Shown: positions 37,174 to 45,890 of the stretch, piece by piece | Layout: the number at the start of each line of letters is the position of its first letter | Position numbering within the stretch: position 1 is the stretch's first letter | Assembly: GCA_002709045.1 (NCBI GenBank) | Contig: PAPJ01000011.1 | Location: 62,001 to 126,000, forward strand | DNA: 64,000 bases | Source of the DNA: Planctomycetaceae bacterium | GTDB taxonomy: Bacteria; Planctomycetota; Planctomycetia; Pirellulales; Pirellulaceae | Reading direction: 5' to 3' | The notes under the pieces: generated by a model | What the model saw: only the letters and a program-made list of their open reading frames with translations | Databases searched by the model: none | Told to the model about the DNA's origin: nothing | Program-made: the position numbers and the translations under genes

Positions 37174-38580
37174 GTGCTCTCTATATTTGATTCAAAACAA
37201 CCGGTAAATCGTCGTGCCATGCTACAGGTTGGTGGTCTGAGTCTGGCTGGTGTTGCGGGATTGGATTTGAGTCAACTTCTGGCCGCTCGCGCAGAAATGA
37301 ATCATTTTACGACGGGGAAATCGGTGATTTTTCTGTTGCAACATGGTGGTCCGAGTCAGCATGAAACATTCGATCCAAAGATGGATGTGGATGAAGCGAT
37401 TAGAACCGTTGGCGGTGTGATTCAAACTAAGATTCCCGGGGTACATTTTGGAAGCACGTTTTCACGTTTGGCCGGTCTGGCTGATAAGCTTGCAATTGTT
37501 CGTTCCTATGTTGGTGGCAATAGTGGCCATGGAATTCGCCCGATTGTGAGTAACGCAACACTCGGGGCAAATCTCGGCTCGGTTTACTCCCGGTTGGTTG
37601 GCACAAATCATTCGAAAACAGGAATTCCGACAAATATTGCGATTGATCCAACGGCAGTGGAACCGGAAGACAACGGGCCGGATGTAAGATTTGGAACCTT
37701 TGTACAGACGGGTGAGTTGGAAAAGATGTATGAGCCGTTCGTACCGGGCGGTGGTTCCAATATTCAAAAGAATATGCAGTTGGCTTTACCCCTTTCTCGA
37801 TTTGATGATCGTAAAGATCTTCTCCAATCGCTCGACGCGTTAAAGAGTGATATTGATAGTACAGGAGTACTCGAAGGAGTCGGTAAGTTTCGCGAACAAG
37901 CCTATGATATGCTGATTCGCGGAGTGGCAGAAGCCTTTGATGTGACAAAAGAAGATCCTGCGACTTTGGCGAGTTACGATACGGCGCACTATATCAGTGA
38001 TACCAGGTATGTCGATAAAAAGAATGGACAGAATCAGCGGCATTGGTATCAAACAAATGCCAGAACACTCGGACGATTATTACTTCTTGCCCGGCGTTTA
38101 TGTGAAGCCGGAGCGGGGTTTGTTACTGTCACAACACAATTTGTTTGGGATATGCATGCTGATGGAAATAATCTGGGTGTGGGCCGGGGGATGGAAGCAG
38201 TTGGTAATCCCTACGATCATGCGGTATCGGCATTCATTGAAGATTGTGAAACGCGCGGCTTAAGTGATGATATTATGCTTGTCAGCGCTGGTGAAATGGG
38301 GCGGACACCTCGGATTAATAAAAATGGCGGACGTGATCACTGGGGCCGACTAACCCCGCTGATGATTTATGGAGGCGGAGTTACACACGGTCAGGTTATT
38401 GGGCAGTCAGCCAAAGACGGAGGCGAGCCAATTACCTCGGCCTGGAAAAATGAGAATCTCGTAGCCACGATGCTTCACAATCTGTTTGATATTGGTGAAT
38501 TGCGACTGGAATCCGGATTGCCCGTCGAGCTTGTTAGGTTTGCCACTACCGGAACGCCGATTGCCGGCTTAACGGTTTAA
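37174..38580 (+). CDS. Orphan DUF1501 protein with no adjacent PSD1
   Basis: 468 residues with a GTG start and no ATG near the N-terminus; twin arginines appear in NRRAMLQVGGLSLAG. The metal-site-like region reads LLQHGGPSQHETFDPK, with Glu where the paired proteins have Asp, and the late motif reads GRDHWGRLTPLMIYGGG rather than GRDHN/H. The central part (IVRSYVGGNSGHGIRP; VTTQFVWDMHADGNN) also differs from the paired versions, lacking the SWDHH/SWDSH cluster. It belongs to a separate DUF1501 branch. It is convergent with the cyclase-fold gene, three bases away. Confidence 0.88.
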   Translation: MLSIFDSKQPVNRRAMLQVGGLSLAGVAGLDLSQLLAARAEMNHFTTGKSVIFLLQHGGPSQHETFDPKMDVDEAIRTVGGVIQTKIPGVHFGSTFSRLAGLADKLAIVRSYVGGNSGHGIRPIVSNATLGANLGSVYSRLVGTNHSKTGIPTNIAIDPTAVEPEDNGPDVRFGTFVQTGELEKMYEPFVPGGGSNIQKNMQLALPLSRFDDRKDLLQSLDALKSDIDSTGVLEGVGKFREQAYDMLIRGVAEAFDVTKEDPATLASYDTAHYISDTRYVDKKNGQNQRHWYQTNARTLGRLLLLARRLCEAGAGFVTVTTQFVWDMHADGNNLGVGRGMEAVGNPYDHAVSAFIEDCETRGLSDDIMLVSAGEMGRTPRINKNGGRDHWGRLTPLMIYGGGVTHGQVIGQSAKDGGEPITSAWKNENLVATMLHNLFDIGELRLESGLPVELVRFATTGTPIAGLTV

Positions 38581-38583
38581 GAT

Positions 38584-39705
38584 TTATTCACCAACAGATT
38601 CTTTTTTTGGATCCAATTCACCACAAAGCTGTAGAGCACGCAGTGGATAAAAAGTCCCACTGTAGGTGATGTACTGTTGCCCATTGCCATTAAGCGAGCG
38701 TGTCCACCAGCGTCCCGATTCGCGCTGATTGGATTTAATCCATTTAATCCCGGCCTGAACAGCAGAATGTTCGGTGGCAACCCCCGCTTCCCGAAGGAGC
38801 ATGATAGCCAACCCGGTTTGGTGACCATCGCTAGGTGTTCCTTCCTGCTCGACTTCCGAGCTTATTAAAGCTTGACGGGCTCCGCCCCCCCATTTTTCCG
38901 GAGTTGCAAAGGTTCTCATAGACCACCCCCCATCATCCTGTTGGTGGGAAAGAATCATTTGAATCGTATCGTTTTTGACCTTCTCAGTAATTAAACCTTC
39001 CCATTTAAGCGAGGCCCATAGCAATAAGATGCGTCCATAGTCATGTGGTGACTTAGTTGTTTGCAAATAGTTCTTTAGAGTATCGACCTGCTTTTTTTGT
39101 TCTTCGGTAACTTGTTCTAAGTAACCGGGAGCTAGGGCAAGAGCCATCGCGGCTATCGTCGCACCGTGATATGCGCTCGATTCAAAAGGAGGCCAGCAGT
39201 CCAGATTACTGTAACTGCCGTCTTCTGATTGTGCTTTCAGCATTAGATCAAGAGTTTCTTTTGTTTCCACAGTTAACTTACCTTGAGCAGCATCGTAAGC
39301 CGCAAGACCGTTGGCAATGTACGCCAGTTGCGTCGGCTGCAGTCCCTCTTTTAATGAAGCTACAGGCGTTGTCTTCAGGTAAGCAGATTCACTCTGGAAG
39401 AATTTACGTTGGATTTCAATTTGATTACTAAACACTTTTCCAAAAGATGGCGCCATTTGCATGAACGTACCGTTGGTATGACAAGATACACATTTTCGTT
39501 CTTCCATCCAGGCCTGACTTCCTTTAGCCAGATAGTTTTGGGCAGCAGAAATTGAGAAAGATTTCCGCAAAGGTTCCTCAGCGGTGGCAGCCACAATCTT
39601 AATTGCACCAGCTTCATACTGTGGCTTTTGGGCCACTGCATTGGTAGTCATAACGAACGCCAAAAAGAGCGGTATAAAAAATAGCGGGGAAAGCAATATT
39701 TTCAT
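38584..39705 (-). CDS. Exported terpenoid-cyclase-fold protein with CxxCH motif
   Basis: 373 residues with a signal peptide at 1-25. A haem-type motif, C72-V-S-C75-H76, stands in WMEERKCVSCHTNGTFM. The rest is an alpha/alpha barrel of the squalene-cyclase/prenyltransferase kind, with QW-like repeat ends (QSEDGSYSNLDCW; HQQDDGGWSM; NQRESGRWWTR). The DXDD acid motif of true squalene-hopene cyclases is not visible, so cyclase activity is unlikely. The pairing of a cytochrome-like motif with this fold, in an exported protein, points to an unknown redox or binding role. It is tail to tail with the orphan DUF1501. Confidence 0.82.
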   Translation of the reverse strand: MKILLSPLFFIPLFLAFVMTTNAVAQKPQYEAGAIKIVAATAEEPLRKSFSISAAQNYLAKGSQAWMEERKCVSCHTNGTFMQMAPSFGKVFSNQIEIQRKFFQSESAYLKTTPVASLKEGLQPTQLAYIANGLAAYDAAQGKLTVETKETLDLMLKAQSEDGSYSNLDCWPPFESSAYHGATIAAMALALAPGYLEQVTEEQKKQVDTLKNYLQTTKSPHDYGRILLLWASLKWEGLITEKVKNDTIQMILSHQQDDGGWSMRTFATPEKWGGGARQALISSEVEQEGTPSDGHQTGLAIMLLREAGVATEHSAVQAGIKWIKSNQRESGRWWTRSLNGNGQQYITYSGTFYPLRALQLCGELDPKKESVGE

Positions 39706-39912
39706 TTATGAGAACCTAAAGTTAAGGTGAAATTATCATCACTCTTATTCTAACAGATCATATTGAACCACTTCACATTCGATTTCATATTTTGGATTTG
39801 TAGCTAAATTAGTCCATCCATAGAGATACTGGCTATACCATGCTTGCGTATTCTTTCAGCGGCATTCAAAATGAATTCTCTTAAACTAATTAAATCTGAA
39901 ATCCGAAAGTGA

Positions 39913-41529
39913 ATGACGGTGAAAAACACTCTTCTTCTGAAAACTTTGTTTTTTGTTCTGCTAACGAGCAGTCTTTTAGCAGCGGAAAAACGACCCAATA
40001 TTGTCTTTATTTTCACAGACGATCATGCTCCGCACGCAATTGGCGCTTATGACGGTTGGTTAAAGGAAGTGAATCCGACACCTAATATTGACCAGCTTGC
40101 CGCTCAGGGAATGCTCTTTAAAAATAGCTTTTGTACGAATTCAATTTGCGGGCCAAGTCGTGCTGTTATTCAGACCGGAAAGCATAGTCATAAGAACGGA
40201 TTTCGAAATAATGGTGACAAGTTCAACTGGGCTCAACAGACATTTCCTAAATTATTGCAGGCTGTCGGTTATGAAACGGCCATCTTTGGAAAGTCTCACC
40301 TTGCAGGAAAACCTCAGGGATACGACAAATGGGTTGTTCTCCCCGGACAAGGCCTTTATTACAACCCTGACTTTATTACCCCCGAAGGTAAGATCACGAT
40401 TCAAGGGTACTGTACAGATATCGTGACGGACATGGGTGTTGAGTATCTTAAGCAAGACCGGGACAAGGACAAACCATTTTTATTAATGGTCCAACACAAA
40501 GCGCCTCACCGTTGCTGGATGCCTGCTCCGCGCCACCTTAATTTATACGATGATATTTCGATTCCGGAACCGGCCACACTATTCGATGACTATAAAGATA
40601 ACGCTCCGCCAGCTCGTTATCAGGAATTGGAAATCGATCGTCATATGGATCCACACTATGATCTGTTTCTCGATTTGATACCGAACGAGCAACCTGAAGC
40701 TATTCAAAAACGTCAGGATCGCAGTGCCTGGGTCAATTTGAAACGGTTCACTCCAGAGCAATTGAAGATCTGGCGGGATGCATGGGAGCCAAAAGATAAA
40801 GCATTTCATGAAGCAAATCTAACTGGTGATGATCTCGTTCGATGGAAGTTCCAGCGGTATGCCAAGAACTATCTGCGTTGCGTTAAAGGCGTGGATGAAA
40901 GTGTCGGCCGAATCATGGATACATTGAAGCAGGAAGGGCTGGCTGAAAATACCGTGGTTGTTTATTGTTCGGATCAGGGATTTTATGTTGGTGATCACGG
41001 ATGGTATGACAAACGCTGGATGTACGACGAGTCAATGAAGATGCCCTTTGTTATCAAGTGGCCGGATGTTATTAAACCAGGATCCGTTGATGAGCACCTG
41101 ATTCAGAATATCGATTATGCAGCGACCTTCCTTGAAATGGCCGGTGCTGATATCCCGGAAGATATTCAGGGCGAATCGTTGGTACCACTGCTAACAGGCA
41201 AAGCGGATGCTGACTGGCGGACATCGCTTTATTATCATTATTATGAGTTTCCCAGTGTTCATATGGTGCCGCGGCATTATGGAATTCGTACAGAGCGTTT
41301 TAAGCTGATGCACTTCTATGAATTTGGTGAAGAATGGGAGTTCTATGATCTGGAGAAAGACCCTGATGAGCTGAAGAACCTTTATGGAAAATCACGCTAT
41401 GCCAAACTCATTGAACTTCATAAAGCCGAACTTAAGCAGCTGCAGGAGCAGTATGGTGAAGATAGTGATATTTCCGAAAAGCCTTTGGAATGGCAGATGA
41501 ACCAGCGTAAAGGTTGGGTCAAGAAGTGA
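39913..41529 (+). CDS. Exported sulfatase
   Basis: 538 residues; signal peptide 1-24. Metal ligands D36-D37 (FTDDHAPHAIGAYDGW), maturation motif C79-G-P-S-R83, second metal site D354-Q355 in CSDQGFYVGDHGWYDKRWMYDES. The GDHGWYDKRWMYDES run is shared with N-acetylglucosamine-6-sulfatase-like enzymes (S1_11-like by appearance), but the assignment is tentative. The C-terminus HYYEFPSVHMVPRHYGIRT is also typical of that branch. The downstream esterase begins inside the stop codon (GTGA overlap), so the two are translated together. No Shine-Dalgarno precedes its ATG. Confidence 0.92.
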   Translation: MTVKNTLLLKTLFFVLLTSSLLAAEKRPNIVFIFTDDHAPHAIGAYDGWLKEVNPTPNIDQLAAQGMLFKNSFCTNSICGPSRAVIQTGKHSHKNGFRNNGDKFNWAQQTFPKLLQAVGYETAIFGKSHLAGKPQGYDKWVVLPGQGLYYNPDFITPEGKITIQGYCTDIVTDMGVEYLKQDRDKDKPFLLMVQHKAPHRCWMPAPRHLNLYDDISIPEPATLFDDYKDNAPPARYQELEIDRHMDPHYDLFLDLIPNEQPEAIQKRQDRSAWVNLKRFTPEQLKIWRDAWEPKDKAFHEANLTGDDLVRWKFQRYAKNYLRCVKGVDESVGRIMDTLKQEGLAENTVVVYCSDQGFYVGDHGWYDKRWMYDESMKMPFVIKWPDVIKPGSVDEHLIQNIDYAATFLEMAGADIPEDIQGESLVPLLTGKADADWRTSLYYHYYEFPSVHMVPRHYGIRTERFKLMHFYEFGEEWEFYDLEKDPDELKNLYGKSRYAKLIELHKAELKQLQEQYGEDSDISEKPLEWQMNQRKGWVKK

Positions 41530-42443
41530 TTCACAAAATATTGTTTTTACTGGCAGTGTTTGTGCCGACTGCGGTATTAGCTCAGCAACGACCTACGCCT
41601 AAGGGATTTAGCTGGGTAAGTCCCGGTTCTGAGAAACTGGTAGCTTCACTGTCAAACAAACTACGGCATCGGACATTTAAGAGTCCATCGATGCAAATTA
41701 ATGTCGGCTATTATATTTATTTACCACCGGGATATTATCAGCCGGGGAATAAAGATCGTCGCTACCCTGTTGTCTACAACCTCCATGGCGGCCGTCCGGG
41801 AGGCGAATACAAGATGGTGACCATTCACCGTTTTGTCGATGCAGCTATTCGAGCCGGAAAGATAGATCCTGTGATCTACGTATTTCCTAATGGCGGACCG
41901 ATGAGCTGGTATAACTATCAGCAGTTCATCAATGGACAAGGGGAAGATGTTTTTGTCAAAGAGACCATTCCTCATATTGATCAGCAGTTCAGAACAATTG
42001 CCCGACGTGAAGGTCGTGGGTTACAGGGGTACTCACAGGGAGGCCGCGGTACAACTCGGATTATGTTCAAACATCCCGAGCTCTTTGGATCGGTTGCGCC
42101 AGGCGGATCAGGCTATGCGACTGAAAAACGAATTCAGCAGAGTGAGGGAGTTGAATCTGAGCAGGTGAAATTTATTCCGGGATATAATACCTGGGACTTG
42201 GCAAAGCGATATGCAGATCGTAAAGATGCGCCACCACTAAGACCATTAATCTGGGTTGGTAGCCATGAAGAGAACTACCAGTCCAATCTGGAATTCATGG
42301 ATTATCTGGATGAATTAAAAATTCCTTATCAAAAGCTGATTGCTCCCGGAATCGAGCATAATGCCCGCCAAATCTATGAAATCCGTGGTGAGCAGATTCT
42401 TAAATATCATGATGCCAATTTCAAACGCATCATAAAAAAATAG
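41526..42443 (+). CDS. Exported alpha/beta-hydrolase esterase
   Basis: 305 residues from a GTG that overlaps the sulfatase stop (GTGA); the frame also extends to an upstream TTG at 41514, but the signal peptide (IHKILFLLAVFVPTAVLA) begins at the GTG. The fold is that of the esterase D / feruloyl-esterase-like group: oxyanion strand YNLHGGRPGGEYK, nucleophile elbow G-Y-S170-Q-G and late His at about 278 (GIEHNAR). The acid residue is not clear. It probably removes acyl groups from a carbohydrate exported or met outside the cell; coupling to a sulfatase favours a sulfated and acylated glycan. Confidence 0.9.
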   Translation: MIHKILFLLAVFVPTAVLAQQRPTPKGFSWVSPGSEKLVASLSNKLRHRTFKSPSMQINVGYYIYLPPGYYQPGNKDRRYPVVYNLHGGRPGGEYKMVTIHRFVDAAIRAGKIDPVIYVFPNGGPMSWYNYQQFINGQGEDVFVKETIPHIDQQFRTIARREGRGLQGYSQGGRGTTRIMFKHPELFGSVAPGGSGYATEKRIQQSEGVESEQVKFIPGYNTWDLAKRYADRKDAPPLRPLIWVGSHEENYQSNLEFMDYLDELKIPYQKLIAPGIEHNARQIYEIRGEQILKYHDANFKRIIKK

Positions 42444-42607
42444 TTTTACCAATTGAATTGAATTGCCTTTGATCGGATTGGCACGCTCTCAGGGTGATTT
42501 TTCGCGCCTAATTTTTTTTGATATTGCATCTTAATAGATGGGGATTCAGGATTTTGCTTTTCCTCTGCCTTAAGGCTCATGCAATTTATTTAACAAAGGG
42601 GAACAGC

Positions 42608-43615
42608 ATGTTGCGTACACTTTTATTTGGTGCAGTTGTTGGAGTCGCAATTATGTTGAGTGGGTGTCAGTCTGAAGACCAGCGTGAGACCGCACAGCAA
42701 CAACGTGAAGCGGAAGCCGAGCAAACGCTCGAAGATTTATTTGGTGAGTTGGCTGAAGCATTGGAAGAAGCTTCCCCGTCTGAGATGTCACCGATTGGCA
42801 AAGTGGTTCGAAAAGCTCAGAAATTAAGTAATACCGCATTTAACGAAGTACAATCTGGAGAAAAAAATGCTTACAAAAAGTATGCCGATGCTTGTAATAT
42901 GATCATGGAGTTGGTGGAAAAGCATGAGAAAACTGAGCTCATCCCGTATGCAAATGCGATTTATGTCATTTTGTATAACGGGGCTTGTGCTTACAGCATC
43001 AATAACGATGTTGAAAAGGCACTTAGCACTTTCAAGTTAGCAGTGGAATACGGATGGGATGACGTTGATCATACAATGAGTGATCCGGACTTAGTGAATT
43101 TAAGGGCTACGGGGGGGTTTAAGGAATTTATTATCGAAATGGAGACGATTGCCGAACGCATAGCTGCTGAGAATTTACCCGCTGAAGAGTCTTTCCCGTT
43201 TGACTTCAGTTTAACCAGCATCAACGATAAGCCACTGAGTCTGGCAGATTATAAGGGGAAGGTTGTGATTGTCGACTTCTGGGGAACCTGGTGCCCACCT
43301 TGCCGAGCTGAAATACCGAGTTTTATTAAACTCCAGGAAGAATTTGGTGAGCAGGGTTTCCAGATGATTGGATTGAATTATGAAGGCGGATCGGCGATTT
43401 CGGACAAGGAGAAGGTAAAGAACTACGTCTCTAGTGAAGGAATCAATTACCCCTGTGCTTTGGGGGACGATGCAACTCAGCAGCAGGTTCCTGATTTTAA
43501 TGCTTATCCAACTACTTTGTTTATCGATAAGAAAGGCAAGGTGCGATACCGTTTAGTGGGCCTGCATTCCTATAAAGATCTATCGGCAATCGTCAGAAAA
43601 CTACTGACTGAGTAG
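42608..43615 (+). CDS. Thioredoxin-domain lipoprotein (TlpA/ResA-like)
   Basis: 335 residues from the ATG at 42608, chosen because AAAGGGGA lies just upstream and a lipoprotein signal (LRTLLFGAVVGVAIMLSGC) begins there; the open frame continues upstream without support. The lipobox is LSGC. Residues about 25-190 are acidic and helical, resembling TPR-like repeats. The thioredoxin domain at about 195-333 has W228-C229-P-P-C232 and the cis-Pro region FNAYPTTLFID. It probably reduces disulfides or assists cytochrome maturation in the periplasm, which would suit the CxxCH proteins around it; that link is inference. Confidence 0.9.
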   Translation: MLRTLLFGAVVGVAIMLSGCQSEDQRETAQQQREAEAEQTLEDLFGELAEALEEASPSEMSPIGKVVRKAQKLSNTAFNEVQSGEKNAYKKYADACNMIMELVEKHEKTELIPYANAIYVILYNGACAYSINNDVEKALSTFKLAVEYGWDDVDHTMSDPDLVNLRATGGFKEFIIEMETIAERIAAENLPAEESFPFDFSLTSINDKPLSLADYKGKVVIVDFWGTWCPPCRAEIPSFIKLQEEFGEQGFQMIGLNYEGGSAISDKEKVKNYVSSEGINYPCALGDDATQQQVPDFNAYPTTLFIDKKGKVRYRLVGLHSYKDLSAIVRKLLTE

Positions 43616-43747
43616 AGGAAAAAGAAAATAAGATTGTCTCCCACAGAGAGTGATGCAGTCGTTATTATTATGAACAACTAAGCATCAAATATTGCTTGCC
43701 TGTAATTGAAGCAATTGTGGGAAGCGTCAGCAACGGGATATATTTTA

Positions 43748-44428
43748 TTGTCAACTCAGTTTTCTAAAACAATTCGCGGCCTACTTTTATGTTTGCTGCT
43801 CGTAGGTGGTGTTTCTGTTTACAACGCGTATCAGCAAGCCCGGCAAGCACAGATTCTAGCGGATTATAGAGATGCCACGGTTCACGAATCGAAAGCTGCG
43901 ATTCAGCAAACGCTACAGAAACATGGACTGGTTCGTCTCAAGGGTGTGATTCACACAGCATTATCGGACGAGCAGCCGGTAGAGGAGATCGAACAGCAAT
44001 GTTTTCCGGTAAATGTTGACACGGTACTGGAATCTGAACAGGCAAAAGTTGAAGTTGTAGATCTACATCACTGCCGTACGTTATCTAAAGATTCGGATTG
44101 TCGCGCTGGTGGTCAGATTGTCATTTCACCAGCTAATGCTCAGATGGAAGCCATCTATATCAGCTTTAATTTGCTGGATCCGGGGCAGGGGGATTTCACG
44201 ATTACGATTCCTGCAAAGCAAAGCTTGCAACTTGAACTGCAACATCTGTTCGAGCAACTGGTGGATGAGCCCCGCTTAGCTGATCGTGAGCAGTTAAATG
44301 AGGTATTGTTTGATTTATTTATGAATGCTCAGACGAATACCTTAGACAAAAAAAATGGTCAGCAGTTTTTAAGAATATTGCTGAGTGCTGTCAATCACCA
44401 CCTGGTCTCGGCCAACGTCTTCAATTAA
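43748..44428 (+). CDS. Unknown membrane-anchored protein
   Basis: 226 residues if the TTG at 43748 is the start (GGGA lies about nine bases before); another TTG at 43706 gives 240. No ATG is available. One N-terminal membrane segment (RGLLLCLLLVGGVSVYNAY) is followed by a helical linker and a soluble domain with cysteines in EQQCFPV, LHHCRTL and SDCRAGG. No family recognised. It is on the same strand as the thioredoxin lipoprotein 132 bases upstream and convergent with pair IV. Confidence 0.6.
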   Translation: MSTQFSKTIRGLLLCLLLVGGVSVYNAYQQARQAQILADYRDATVHESKAAIQQTLQKHGLVRLKGVIHTALSDEQPVEEIEQQCFPVNVDTVLESEQAKVEVVDLHHCRTLSKDSDCRAGGQIVISPANAQMEAIYISFNLLDPGQGDFTITIPAKQSLQLELQHLFEQLVDEPRLADREQLNEVLFDLFMNAQTNTLDKKNGQQFLRILLSAVNHHLVSANVFN

Positions 44429-44450
44429 TGAAAAAATTATTATCCTGCGA

Positions 44451-45878
44451 TTAGGCAATAATTTCCTGAACGACATTTCCGGCGACATCTGTCAGGCGGA
44501 AGTCACGACCATTGAGGTGATAGGTGAGCTTCTGATGATCGAGTCCGCATAGGTGCAGCATGGTTGCATGCAGGTCATTGACGCTGATGCGGTTTTCAAC
44601 TGCTTCATTCCCTATTTCATTCGTGGAACCGTAGTGCATACCACCTTTGACTCCGCCGCCTGCCATCCAGTAAGTCATGGCATGGGGATTATGATCACGT
44701 CCGGTTCCACCTTTCTGGACGATTGATAATCGACCAAATTCGCCACCCCAAACAATAAGCGTGCTGTCTAGCAGACCACGCTGAGCGAGGTCTTCCAGAA
44801 GGGCTGCAATCGGTCGATCCGTTTCTCCAGCAAACTGCCCATGGTTCTTGGAAATCGAATTGTGGCCATCCCAGCTACGGGCATTTTCATTACCGCCGCT
44901 GTAGATCTGTATAAAACGAACACCTCTTTCAACCATCCTTCGGGCAACCAGACACTGCTTGGCAAAGTGATCGCATTCTTTTATCCCCACGCCGTAGAGG
45001 TCATGAATTTCCTGAGTTTCGTTACCGATGTCCAGCGCTTCGGGAGCTGCTTGCTGCATTCGATATGCCAGTTCAAAGCTGTTAATTCGTGTCTCAAGGT
45101 CAGATTCATCCGGTCGCGTTATGGCGTGGTCTTCGTTAAGTGACTTTAATGCGTCCAGCAAAGCCCGCTGTTGATTGATATTCTTTTTACCCTGCAGTTT
45201 CAGGTTGTCGATAGGATCACCCTGTGGCTTTAGCCAGGTGCCTTGATAAACGCTGGGTAAGAAACCGGCGCCCCAATTTTGCGCATACCCTTTAGGCAGA
45301 CCGCGGTTAAGCGGATCCGACATTGTTACGAACGATGGTAGATTCTGGTTTTCTGTTCCAAGACCGTAGGTTACCCAGGAACCCACACTGGGGAATCCCA
45401 TACGTTTCATTCCGGTGTTGATCATAAATAGTGCCGGGCTGTGATTGTTGGATTCGGTATAGCAGGAATGAAGAAATGCCATCTTATCCACATGCTTGGC
45501 GATGTTAGGGAAGATTTCGGATACCCAGGTTCCGCTTTCACCATGCTGAGAAAACTGAAATGGTGACTTCATAATGGGACCAACGTTGCCGGTGAAAAAT
45601 CCGGTGTTTTTGTCGAACCCTTCTAATTCCTGACCGTCATATTTTTCCAATTCAGGCTTATAATCCCAGGTATCAACCTGACTTGGTCCGCCATTCATAA
45701 ATAGCCAAATAACGCTCTTGGCTTTAGCCGTGAAGTGCTGTTCTTTTGCCGCTAATGGACTCTTTGCCGCTTCGGCCTCCTGCTCGGCTAAAAGTGCATG
45801 CAATGCCAGTGATCCCATGCCGCCACCGCAGATTCGAAGTAATTCTCGACGAGTATAAAAATTAGTCATAGTTTTCAT
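44451..45878 (-). CDS. DUF1501 protein (pair IV)
   Basis: 475 residues; Tat-like TRRELLRICGGGMG. Landmarks: FMNGGPSQVDTWDYKP, SNNHSPALFMINTG, SWDGHNSISKN, WGGEFGRLSI, GRDHNPHAMTYWMAGGG. It begins 12 bases after the upstream PSD1 gene. The C-terminal LTDVAGNVVQEIIA is nearly the same as in the pair V partner (LTDVAGNVVQAALA), suggesting these two are close relatives. Confidence 0.9.
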   Translation of the reverse strand: MKTMTNFYTRRELLRICGGGMGSLALHALLAEQEAEAAKSPLAAKEQHFTAKAKSVIWLFMNGGPSQVDTWDYKPELEKYDGQELEGFDKNTGFFTGNVGPIMKSPFQFSQHGESGTWVSEIFPNIAKHVDKMAFLHSCYTESNNHSPALFMINTGMKRMGFPSVGSWVTYGLGTENQNLPSFVTMSDPLNRGLPKGYAQNWGAGFLPSVYQGTWLKPQGDPIDNLKLQGKKNINQQRALLDALKSLNEDHAITRPDESDLETRINSFELAYRMQQAAPEALDIGNETQEIHDLYGVGIKECDHFAKQCLVARRMVERGVRFIQIYSGGNENARSWDGHNSISKNHGQFAGETDRPIAALLEDLAQRGLLDSTLIVWGGEFGRLSIVQKGGTGRDHNPHAMTYWMAGGGVKGGMHYGSTNEIGNEAVENRISVNDLHATMLHLCGLDHQKLTYHLNGRDFRLTDVAGNVVQEIIA

Positions 45879-45890
45879 ATAGGCTGAGTA

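Noticed and set aside
37427..37948. 173-residue antisense frame in the orphan DUF1501 gene
   Set aside because: Covered by a convincing family protein on the other strand; no start signal.
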